This document shows positions 55,429-62,444 of a DNA stretch of 64,000 nucleotides, piece by piece. Under the pieces are notes generated by a model. That model saw only the letters and a list, made by a program, of their open reading frames with translations. It searched no databases and was not told the DNA's origin. The DNA is from Stackebrandtia albiflava (GTDB taxonomy: Bacteria > Actinomycetota > Actinomycetes > Mycobacteriales > Micromonosporaceae). Where the stretch lies: positions 128,359 through 192,358 of the forward strand of contig NZ_VLLL01000005.1 in assembly GCF_007994225.1 (NCBI RefSeq), read 5' to 3'. Position 1 is the stretch's first letter. Every line of letters starts with the position of its first letter. The position numbers were made by a program, and so were the translations under genes.

Positions 55429-56820
55429 GTGACCGACAGAACCGAGGTCAACGCGATGCCCACCCGCCGGACGTTCCGGGGCGGCGCCGTACTCGCCGTA
55501 CTGGCGACCGTCAACTTCATGGCGATCATCAACATCAGCATCGTCAACGTCGCACTCCCCGCCATGCAGACCGCCCTCGGCACCGACCTGGCGGGCCTGC
55601 AGTGGGTCATCAACGCGTTCGCCATCTGCCTGTCCGCCCTCACCCTCACCGGCGGCGCACTCGGCGACCGATACGGCCGCAAGCGGATCTTCCTGCTGGG
55701 CGTGGCGCTGTTCATCGCCGGATCCGTCGCCTGTGGACTCGCGGACGGCCTGGCCACCCTCATCGTCGGCCGCGTCGTGCAGGGCCTCGGCGCCGCCATG
55801 CTGATCCCCGGGTCACTGTCCATCCTGGCGCAGACGTTCACCGACCCCGCCGAACGCGCCCGCCGCATCGGAGTGTGGGCCGCCGTGTCCGCCGTGGGGC
55901 TCGCCGCCGGCCCCGTCATCGGCGGCGTCCTCATCGACGCCTACGGCTGGCCGGCGATCTTCTGGGTCGGCGTGCCCATCGGAGTCCTCGGGTTCGTCGG
56001 CGTCGTCCTCGTCGTCCCCGAGAGCTCCGACCCCGCACACACCTCACTGGACCCCGTCGGCCAACTGCTCGGCGTCGCCGCGCTCGCCGCCCTGTCGTAC
56101 GGACTGATCCGGCTCGGCGAGACCGGCCTGTCCGACCCACTGACCTCCGGAACCCTCGCGGTGTCCATCCTGCTCCTGGTCGTGTTCGTGATCGTGGAGT
56201 GGCGGAGCCCGGCGCCGATGCTGCCGGTGCGGATGTTCGCCGACCGGCACTTCATGGTGATGAACGCCGCCTCCGCCGCCCTCGGGTTCGCGCCCTACGC
56301 CATCTACGCGTTCCTGTCGCTGTTCATGCAGCAGGTGCAGGACCTCAGCGCCACCGAGGCGGGACTGGCGTTCCTCCCGATGGCCGCCGCCACCGGCGTC
56401 GTCGCCCCCTACGCGGGCCGCCTCACCGGGCGGTACGGCCCGAAACCGGCCCTCATCGCCGGATACGCCATGTCCACCGTCGGCGTGTCGGCGCTGGTGT
56501 TCCTCGACGCCGACACGCCGTACTGGATCGCCGGCCCCATGTACCTGCTCATCGGCCTCGGAATCGGACTGTCGATGACGCCGACCACCACCGCCGCCGT
56601 CACCGCCGTGCCCCGGGAACGTTCCGGGATCGCCGCCGCGACCGTCAACACCACCCGGCAGACCGGAATGGCCCTGGGAGTGGCCATGCTCGGCGCGATC
56701 GTCGCCGCCGCCGACGACTTCCAGACGGGACTGCACGCCGCGGCCCTGGTGGCGGGCGTGGTGTCACTGCTGGCGCTGGTACTGATCCTGGCCACCGCCA
56801 GCCCACGACCCACCGGGTGA
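55429..56820 (+). CDS. MFS drug exporter, DHA2 family
   Basis: The 463-residue protein has about 14 membrane helices, with motif A GDRYGRKRIFLLG between helices 2 and 3 and GRVVQGLGAAMLIPGSLS, the motif B/C region of proton-drug antiporters. Start may be GTG 55429 or ATG 55456 (residue 10). The last 57 bases overlap the 3' end of the convergent ROK gene. Likely exports toxic compounds. It forms an operon with the acetyltransferase. Confidence 0.88.
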   Translation: MTDRTEVNAMPTRRTFRGGAVLAVLATVNFMAIINISIVNVALPAMQTALGTDLAGLQWVINAFAICLSALTLTGGALGDRYGRKRIFLLGVALFIAGSVACGLADGLATLIVGRVVQGLGAAMLIPGSLSILAQTFTDPAERARRIGVWAAVSAVGLAAGPVIGGVLIDAYGWPAIFWVGVPIGVLGFVGVVLVVPESSDPAHTSLDPVGQLLGVAALAALSYGLIRLGETGLSDPLTSGTLAVSILLLVVFVIVEWRSPAPMLPVRMFADRHFMVMNAASAALGFAPYAIYAFLSLFMQQVQDLSATEAGLAFLPMAAATGVVAPYAGRLTGRYGPKPALIAGYAMSTVGVSALVFLDADTPYWIAGPMYLLIGLGIGLSMTPTTTAAVTAVPRERSGIAAATVNTTRQTGMALGVAMLGAIVAAADDFQTGLHAAALVAGVVSLLALVLILATASPRPTG

Positions 56821-57972
56821 GGCGCCGAGCAGGCCGTCACGCAACCCGGCGGCCACCACGCTGACGGCACCCGACAGCACCGTGTCGCCCGCGACCGTCG
56901 ACGGCACCACCGGGCACCCGAACGCGGTCTCGGCAAGCGCGTCCGACAACGCCGCGGCCAGTGCCGGGCCACCGGCCCGGCCGACCTCCCCGGCCAGCAC
57001 GATGACCGCCGGGTCCACCACCGCCGCCACGGCGGTCAGCCCGGCGGTGAGCCGGTCGGCGAGCGCCGCGAGGAAGCCGGTGTCGCCCGCCTCGACCGCC
57101 CACCTCACCGCGGCCTCCGCCGACTCCGCGTCGCATCCGGCCTCCCTCGCCAGGGCCAGCACCGCCGGTCCACCCGCCAGATCCTGAAGGGTGCCGCCGT
57201 CGGCGCGGCCCGTCACCGGCAGATAGCCCAGTTCCCCGGCGGCGCCCTGATGGCCGTGCAGCAGGCCGCCGCCCAGGTCGATGCCCAGGCCGATGCCGCG
57301 TTCCCCCAGCCACAGCAGCGCGAAACCGCAGTCCCCGCCCGCGCCGTGGTGTCGTTCGGCGAGGGTCGCGAGGTTCACGTCGTTGTCGACGACCACGGCC
57401 GTGCCCAGCGCGGCGGCGGTCGCCGCCCGCAGGCCCGGCTCCCGGCATCCCGGTATGTCCACGTTGGTCACGACGTCGTGCCGGGCGTGATAGGAACCCG
57501 GTACCGCCACCTGCACCCGCGCCAGTCGTTCCACCGGCAGGGCCGCCGCGCCCAGCTCACCGCGGACCTGCTCGGCCAACCAGTCGGCCAGGCCGCTCTC
57601 CGGGAACCGGGGACGTGACTCGGAACGGTGGCGGATCTCGCCGGTCAGGTCCACGACCGCGACCCCCAGCGAATCGGGTTCGCGCAGTGACACGGCGACG
57701 CCGTACCGGGCGTCCGGGTCCACCGCGTACACGTCGGCGCGGGGTCCCGGCCCTCCGATCGTGCGGCCGACCGCGCGTACCAGTCCGGCCGCCTCCAGGC
57801 GGCGGATCACCTCCGAGGCGGTGGGTTTGGAGAAACCGGTCAACTCCACCAGTTCGGGTCGGGTGAGGGTGCCGCGCAGGAAGAAGCAGCCGAGCGCGGC
57901 CCGTTCGTTGATCTGGCGAAGCAGACGTGACGAGCCCGAGGGGCTCGTCACGTCCGGGGTGCGGGCGGTCAT
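56764..57972 (-). CDS. ROK-family transcriptional regulator
   Basis: A winged-helix domain (residues 20-85, LTRPELVELTGFSKPTASEVIRRLEAAGL) precedes a ROK sugar-kinase-like domain with DNDVNLATLAERH and GAAGELGYLPV. The CxCGxxGCxE zinc site is absent. The gene lies 39 bases downstream of the GH5 cellulase on the same strand, so both are probably one transcript, which would let the regulator control its own operon. ATG 57972 (complement) has AGGG upstream. Its C-terminal codons overlap the MFS gene. 402 residues. Confidence 0.85.
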   Translation of the reverse strand: MTARTPDVTSPSGSSRLLRQINERAALGCFFLRGTLTRPELVELTGFSKPTASEVIRRLEAAGLVRAVGRTIGGPGPRADVYAVDPDARYGVAVSLREPDSLGVAVVDLTGEIRHRSESRPRFPESGLADWLAEQVRGELGAAALPVERLARVQVAVPGSYHARHDVVTNVDIPGCREPGLRAATAAALGTAVVVDNDVNLATLAERHHGAGGDCGFALLWLGERGIGLGIDLGGGLLHGHQGAAGELGYLPVTGRADGGTLQDLAGGPAVLALAREAGCDAESAEAAVRWAVEAGDTGFLAALADRLTAGLTAVAAVVDPAVIVLAGEVGRAGGPALAAALSDALAETAFGCPVVPSTVAGDTVLSGAVSVVAAGLRDGLLGASPGGSWAGGGQDQYQRQQ

Positions 57973-58011
57973 GCGGTGTGCCCTGGTTTCATGGGTGGGT
58001 CTCCGGTGTCG

Positions 58012-59055
58012 TCAGTCGCCGAGTCGCTGGTGGATCCACTGGCCCGCCGGCTTCAACGAACCGTAGTCGAACGGCCCGTTCGGGCAGGTGCCCGTCTGGA
58101 ACACCGCGCCCGAGCGGAAGTCGTCGGAGAAGTTCCAGTTGGTCCAGCTGATGTTCTTGCGGTTCATCAGGTCCAGGTAGCGTCCGGCCATCGCGAAGTC
58201 GTTCGCGCCGTCGCCGGAGTAGTCCTGGGTGCCGAACTCGGTGACGAAGATCGGCAACACGTCCGACGCCCGGTCCAGGGTGTCCAGGTAGTACTCCCGG
58301 TGAGACGCGGCGTAGAAGTGGAAGGTGTACATGACGTTGTCGGCGTCCACCGGGTCGTCGATCACCTCGGTCTCGTCGGCGCCGTCGCTGACGCCCAGCG
58401 ACGACCAGGCCCGGGTGCCCAGCAGGATCACCGAGTCGGGATCGTGCTGCCTGATCACCGGGATGATCTGTTCGTGGTAGCTCTTGATCCGGGGCCAGTC
58501 GACGCCGTTGGGCTCGTTGGCGACCTCGTACAGCACGTTCTCCTTGTCGGCGTGCTCCCGGGCCACTGCGGTGAAGAACGTCTTCGCGCGTGACAGGTTG
58601 TAGTGGGGGTCGCCGGGGCTCAGCATGTGCCAGTCGATGATCACGTACAGGCCGCGATCGGTGGCCTTCTCCACGACGGAGTTGACCAGGGCGGTGTATC
58701 CGGCCGGGTCGGTCTCGTAGCCGCCCTCCTGCACGTACATGGACACGCGCAGGACGTCGGCGTTCCAGTCGTACGCCAGGGCGTCCAGCGACTCGTCGGT
58801 GACGCAGTCGCCGTACCACTGGAGGCCGTGGGTGCTCATGCCGCGCAGTTGTACCGGTTGCCCGGATTCGTCGCACAGCGTCGTGCCGCACACCGAGACC
58901 TGTCCGTACGCCTGGACTGCGGTCTCGGTGGTTGCCGGGTCGGCGGAGCTGTCGGGGGCGGCCGTGCCGTGCGCCGCGCCGGAGGGGACGAGGAGGGCCG
59001 CGGCGACGGCGGTCGCCGCGGCGAATCGGATGCGGGAGCGTCTGGAGGGTCTCAT
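58012..59055 (-). CDS. Secreted GH5 cellulase (endo-beta-1,4-glucanase)
   Basis: A signal peptide (about residues 1-31) is followed directly by a GH5 subfamily-2-like catalytic domain. The acid/base Glu is in EVANEPNG near residue 178 and the nucleophile Glu in VTEFGTQ near 277. RGMSTHGLQW, VIIDWHM and FHFYAASH complete the family pattern. No cellulose-binding module is present. 347 residues. AAGGGAGAG precedes ATG 59055 (complement). Upstream is a GTTAGTCA/TGACTTAC dyad that could serve the ROK regulator encoded just downstream. Confidence 0.92.
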   Translation of the reverse strand: MRPSRRSRIRFAAATAVAAALLVPSGAAHGTAAPDSSADPATTETAVQAYGQVSVCGTTLCDESGQPVQLRGMSTHGLQWYGDCVTDESLDALAYDWNADVLRVSMYVQEGGYETDPAGYTALVNSVVEKATDRGLYVIIDWHMLSPGDPHYNLSRAKTFFTAVAREHADKENVLYEVANEPNGVDWPRIKSYHEQIIPVIRQHDPDSVILLGTRAWSSLGVSDGADETEVIDDPVDADNVMYTFHFYAASHREYYLDTLDRASDVLPIFVTEFGTQDYSGDGANDFAMAGRYLDLMNRKNISWTNWNFSDDFRSGAVFQTGTCPNGPFDYGSLKPAGQWIHQRLGD

Positions 59056-59096
59056 TGCGGGCTCTCCCTTCTGGCCGGTGTGTGCCGGGCCAGACG

Positions 59097-59115
59097 GTTA
59101 GTCAGGTTGACTTAC
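59097..59115 (-). promoter_or_regulatory. Operator-like dyad before the cellulase gene
   Basis: GTTAGTCA-GGT-TGACTTAC is a 19-base dyad with one mismatch, 42 bases upstream of the start, inside an A+T-rich patch that continues with TTATTAAG. It is a good candidate site for the linked ROK regulator. Confidence 0.55.
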
Positions 59116-59203
59116 TTATTAAGCCATGGACATCCACTGCTGTCAATGGCCCTCGGTCTCCCGCCTCGGGGTGGCCGGACGTCGCCGGAGCCGGGCACCG
59201 GCC

Positions 59204-59824
59204 TCATGCGGCGGAGTGCCGTACCCGCCATCCCCTCTGGACGGACCGGCGGCAGCGTCCGGCTTCGTCCCCGGCCGCCGTGAACAGCGCGGTGAGCATG
59301 GGCACGGCGTGGCCGATCGCCTGCGGGGGAAGGGGACCGGTGGCGACCAGTGATGCCAGGCCGTGACCGATCATCCAGCTCTGCGTCGCCAGATCCCGGG
59401 CTTCCACGTCGTCGCGGAACCGGCCGTCCGCCTTGGCCCGTTCCACCTCCCGGACCAGGCGGAGCAGGGTCGCGTCCGCCTGGCCGGCGTCGGCCAGGTC
59501 GAACGTGGCGTCGAACATGACGCGGTAGAGGTCGGGACTCTCCCGCGCGTTCTCCAGATACGCGGCGCCGAGTGCGGCGAGGTCCCGGACCGGGTCGGAG
59601 GTGGGGCGGACCGCCGCCAGGCGGGCGGCCAGGCGGACGAAACCCTCCTGGCGCAGGGCGCGCCACAGGCCGTCCATGCCGCCGAAGTACGTGTACACGG
59701 CCATCGTCGACACGCCAGTGCCCTCGACCAGGCCGCGCAGCGTCACCGGCCGTCGCTCCCGGAGCATCCCGGCGGCACGTTCCAACAGCAGTGTGCGGAC
59801 CGCCGGGTCCTTCGTCCTCGCCAT
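59204..59824 (-). CDS. TetR-family transcriptional regulator
   Basis: The 206-residue protein has the TetR helix-turn-helix VTLRGLVEGTGVSTMAVYTYFGGMDGLWRAL (residues 27-57), then a helical ligand domain of the TetR_C group. It is divergent from the RidA-like gene across a 72-base gap holding a CATA/TATG dyad, which suggests mutual control. GAGG is very close to the start codon, so the exact start is less certain. The ligand is unknown. Confidence 0.85.
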   Translation of the reverse strand: MARTKDPAVRTLLLERAAGMLRERRPVTLRGLVEGTGVSTMAVYTYFGGMDGLWRALRQEGFVRLAARLAAVRPTSDPVRDLAALGAAYLENARESPDLYRVMFDATFDLADAGQADATLLRLVREVERAKADGRFRDDVEARDLATQSWMIGHGLASLVATGPLPPQAIGHAVPMLTALFTAAGDEAGRCRRSVQRGWRVRHSAA

Positions 59825-59835
59825 GCCTCATATTA

Positions 59836-59852
59836 CATAACACTGCTATGCT
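59836..59852 (+). promoter_or_regulatory. Candidate TetR operator overlapping the ridA-like promoter
   Basis: CATA (59836-59839) and TATG (59847-59850) form a small dyad; TATGCT (59847-59852) is a fair -10 box for the RidA-like gene, so binding would block it. Confidence 0.4.
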
Positions 59853-59896
59853 TCGCGGGCGAGGCCGTAACCCGCCACACCGAGGGAGAGACCACC

Positions 59897-60304
59897 ATGA
59901 CCGTCACACTCGTGAACCCCGAGGGCCTGCCGAAACCCGAGGTGTACCGGCAGATGTCGATCGCGACCGGCTCCCGGCTGGTGTTCCTCGCCGGACAGGT
60001 CGCCCGAGACGCCGACGGCCGGCCGGTGGGCGGGGGAGACCTCGCCGCCCAGGTCGAACAGTGCTACCTCAACATCGCCACCGCGCTGGCCGAGGCCGGC
60101 GGATCCTTCGACGACGTGGCGAAGTTGACCGTCTACATCGTCGACTGGCGGCCCGAGAAGATGCCGTTGCTGGGGGAGGGCGTCAGCCGGGCGGCGGTGA
60201 GACTGGGCATCGACCCGGTCAAACCGATCACCCTGCTCGGAGTGGCGGCACTCGGCGAACCCGACCTGCTCGTCGAGGTGGAGGCGACGGCCGTCCTGGA
60301 CTAG
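59897..60304 (+). CDS. RidA/YjgF-family protein lacking the catalytic arginine
   Basis: This 135-residue protein has the RidA fold pattern: LVFLAGQVARDADGRPVGGG, AQVEQCYLNIATALAEAGG, VAKLTVYIVDWRP and GVAALGEPDLLVEVEATAVL. The arginine of the (P/A)-R-(S/T) motif, needed for enamine/imine deamination in RidA, is not present (the stretch reads VKPITLLGVAAL). It therefore falls among Rid subgroups without that activity. ATG 59897 has GAGGGAGAG. It is probably controlled by the divergent TetR. Confidence 0.85.
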   Translation: MTVTLVNPEGLPKPEVYRQMSIATGSRLVFLAGQVARDADGRPVGGGDLAAQVEQCYLNIATALAEAGGSFDDVAKLTVYIVDWRPEKMPLLGEGVSRAAVRLGIDPVKPITLLGVAALGEPDLLVEVEATAVLD

Positions 60305-60520
60305 GCTCCCGGCCGGGCTCCGGCGACCGTGACGGGCGTGAGAGTCGCGGCAGGGTGACGGTGGGGCCGTTCGTTTCGGCGCCGCGTGCCGCCGCCCGGA
60401 GCCGGCCGTGCCGACCGCTGAGGCTCGTGGCCGACCTCTTCACGGCGGTGTTCGTGTGGTGCGACGGGTGTCCGTCGCCTCGCGCGGCGACGGGCGCGCG
60501 ACCGCCGAACCGGGCGACCT

Positions 60521-60526
60521 TAGAAT
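60521..60526 (+). promoter_or_regulatory. Candidate -10 element of a near-leaderless mRNA
   Basis: TAGAAT ends eight bases before ATG 60535 and no ribosome site is present. Confidence 0.45.
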
Positions 60527-60534
60527 CGCATCCC

Positions 60535-60843
60535 ATGTCCGTCAATGTGGGAGTCGACCTTCGGGTCGAGGGTCTGGATTCCGTCGACCAGGCACACCGG
60601 GTCGCCGCCGCGGTCACCGAGTTCGCCGCGACCGAGCGGATCGATCGCCGGGAGTTCCCGGTCCGGACCGCCGTGGTCAGGCGCCGCCCGATCGTCCGGG
60701 CCAGGACACCGCATCCGCTGATCATCGGCGGCAACGGCGACTGGGACGAACGGTTCGAGGCGGGCGTCCGCGCCGCGATCACCGGTGTCGCACCCGATGC
60801 CGTGATCATGTTCGAGTACGACTATCCCGACTTCGACCTGTGA
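60535..60843 (+). CDS. Uncharacterised 102-residue protein
   Basis: No family is recognised. The protein has a beta-alpha start (MSVNVGVDLRVEGLDSVDQAHRVA), a central arginine-rich strand (RTAVVRRRPIVRAR) and an acidic end (FEYDYPDFDL). It has no signal peptide or membrane segment. A TAGAAT box lies just upstream with no ribosome site. It is isolated between a 230-base gap and the 344-base gap. I am fairly sure it is a gene because of this promoter and codon use. Confidence 0.55.
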   Translation: MSVNVGVDLRVEGLDSVDQAHRVAAAVTEFAATERIDRREFPVRTAVVRRRPIVRARTPHPLIIGGNGDWDERFEAGVRAAITGVAPDAVIMFEYDYPDFDL

Positions 60844-61187
60844 CCGCCGACTAGGGCGACGTCCGGGACTCGTCGGCGCCGGTAGACCGCGACAGGCCGG
60901 GACTCGTCGGCGCAGCCGGACCGGCGGTGTACTCGGGGGTGGTTCCCCGAGCGGATCGCCGGTCGCGGGTCACGACGTCCCCATGGGGTTCGCCGGTCGC
61001 GGTGACCCGCGAGCCGGTACCCGCTCTTCCGCCCGCCTTCACGACGCTCCGTCCCCAGTGGATTTTCCACAACGCGTGCGTCGTCCACAACCGCCCGTGC
61101 GGACGCTTCCCCCGGCCGGACCTTCCGGCATAGGCTCGACGCCATGGGGAGGAGGAGTGGCGGCCCCCGAGGACGTTCGCGGCGGGA
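60844..61187. other. 344-base intergenic region with a 17-bp direct repeat
   Basis: CCGGGACTCGTCGGCGC occurs exactly at 60863-60879 and 60897-60913. Two DnaA-box-like words (TTTTCCACA, CGTCCACAA) lie at about 61063 and 61082. No gene is supported. An ORF starting at 61144 is the antisense shadow of the pseudoprotease. Confidence 0.5.
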
Positions 61188-61853
61188 TCACACCGTCATC
61201 AGCGACAGGCTCGGGTACGCGGCGAAGATCGGGCGCAACGGCTGGAAGAAGCTCGTGCCGCCGCTCGCGCAGTTCCCGGAGCCGCCAACGTGGATGCCCT
61301 GGGCGTTCCCGCCGGAGAGGTACGGCCCGCCGGTGTCACCCGGTTCGGCGCAGACGTTGGTGCGGGTGAGTCCGTAGAGGACGCCTCCGGGGTAGGAGAC
61401 CGTCTGGTTGAGCGCCTGCACGATGCCGCAGTGCCAGCCGGTGGTGCTCCCGGCCCGGCACACCGACGCGCCGACCGGCGACTGCGCTCCCCCGGTCACG
61501 GGATGGTTCGGCGCCACGTACGGAAGCGCCGTCCAGCCGGCGGCGAGATCGACCCACAGCCACGCGGCGGACTTGATCTTCACCACGCCTATGACGGATC
61601 CGTCGGCGGCGTACACGGGGTCGTTGAGCTGGCCGCAACCGCCGTACGCGAGGAAGCCGTGTCCGTAGGTGGTGTGTTCCACGGAGAAGCCGGTGGTGCA
61701 GCGCCCGGCCGTCGCGGTGCGGAAGTGCTGCCCGCCCATGATCTCCATCGCCTGAGGCGCCGCCGGTGGTGCGGCGGCGGCGAGGGTGGGCGCGAACAGC
61801 GTGAGGGCGGCGAACAGTGCGATGAGGATTCCGGAGATGCGTCGGGGAGTCAT
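61188..61853 (-). CDS. Secreted streptogrisin-like (S1E) pseudoprotease
   Basis: The 221-residue precursor has a signal peptide (about residues 1-28) and aligns with streptogrisin B over its mature length: GRCTTGFSV, VCRAGSTTGWHCG, TRTNVCAEPGD and NCASGGTSFFQPL. Conserved cysteines sit at 52/73, 132/142 and 168/195. The triad is lost: the AGHC motif reads YGGC (Gly72 for His), the NDYG motif reads SAAW (Ala for Asp), and GDSGGP reads GDTGGP (Thr174 for Ser). The long pro-region of active streptogrisins is missing too. It probably binds rather than cuts. ATG 61853 (complement) follows GAGGACACC. An ATCGATA promoter element lies upstream. Confidence 0.85.
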   Translation of the reverse strand: MTPRRISGILIALFAALTLFAPTLAAAAPPAAPQAMEIMGGQHFRTATAGRCTTGFSVEHTTYGHGFLAYGGCGQLNDPVYAADGSVIGVVKIKSAAWLWVDLAAGWTALPYVAPNHPVTGGAQSPVGASVCRAGSTTGWHCGIVQALNQTVSYPGGVLYGLTRTNVCAEPGDTGGPYLSGGNAQGIHVGGSGNCASGGTSFFQPLRPIFAAYPSLSLMTV

Positions 61854-61886
61854 GGTGTCCTCGGGTCTACGAAATGAAATAGATTG

Positions 61887-61903
61887 CTATCGATTAGTTT
61901 AGG
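61887..61903 (-). promoter_or_regulatory. A+T-rich element shared with the nagZ promoter
   Basis: On the coding strand it reads CCTAAACTAATCGATAG, with 14 of 17 bases identical to the nagZ element, 34 bases before the start codon. Confidence 0.6.
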
Positions 61904-62038
61904 ACCGGTGACCGCTGCGGAAAACCTCTGAAACTTCAGCGTTCGAGGCGTCGGCGCCGTGCTCGCACCCCTGTGGACAGCGCGTCGCGATCGGGCCTCC
62001 CGGACCGTTTCCGTCCGGAATCTGTCGCACCGGCTCCA

Positions 62039-62044
62039 TACACT
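62039..62044 (+). promoter_or_regulatory. Candidate -10 element of a leaderless mRNA
   Basis: TACACT ends seven bases before ATG 62052 and no ribosome site is present. Confidence 0.45.
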
Positions 62045-62051
62045 GCGCCGC

Positions 62052-62444
62052 ATGACGACAGTGGCGTTCATTGACGAGACGACCGCCGGTGCGCGAAGCG
62101 ACGCCTGGCACCTGGAGATATTCGAGGAACGGCTGAGCCTGGGTGAGCTGCTTCGCCGGCGGGTCTTCCAGGAGGTCGCCGAATACAACGCGAAACAGCC
62201 GGAGGTCTTCACCGGCCTGGTGCGACCGACCGACGCCGAGGTCGCCATCAACGGATTCCGGATGCGCGAGCGCCGCCGCGTCGACCCGGAGAAGCAGTAC
62301 GAGTTGGCGGTGGAGTCGTTCGGCCGCAACGGTTTCGTCGTACTGGTGGACGACCGGCAGATCGAGGAGCTGGACGCCGAGATCGAGATCCGGCAGGGCA
62401 CCGAGATCACGTTCCTCAAACTGGTCCCACTGGTCGGTGGCTGA
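62052..62444 (+). CDS. Small uncharacterised protein coupled to DUF4132
   Basis: The 130-residue protein is acidic and soluble, with predicted helix-rich ends (EIFEERLSLGELLRRRVFQEVAEYNAK) and a central block RPTDAEVAINGFRMRERRRV. The final part looks like a short beta strand, FVVLVDDRQIEELD and TFLKLVPLVGG. I do not know its role. Its stop codon TGA shares one base with the next ATG (TGATG), so the pair is translationally coupled. TACACT seven bases upstream suggests a leaderless transcript. Confidence 0.7.
   Translation: MTTVAFIDETTAGARSDAWHLEIFEERLSLGELLRRRVFQEVAEYNAKQPEVFTGLVRPTDAEVAINGFRMRERRRVDPEKQYELAVESFGRNGFVVLVDDRQIEELDAEIEIRQGTEITFLKLVPLVGG

Noticed and set aside
61061-61092. DnaA boxes or origin
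   Set aside because: Only two weak matches to TTGTCCACA, with no dnaA, dnaN or cluster of boxes nearby.
61144-61377. 77-residue plus-strand ORF with TAGGCT just upstream
   Set aside because: It is antisense to the 3' end of the pseudoprotease, whose family match is strong, and has no recognisable product.
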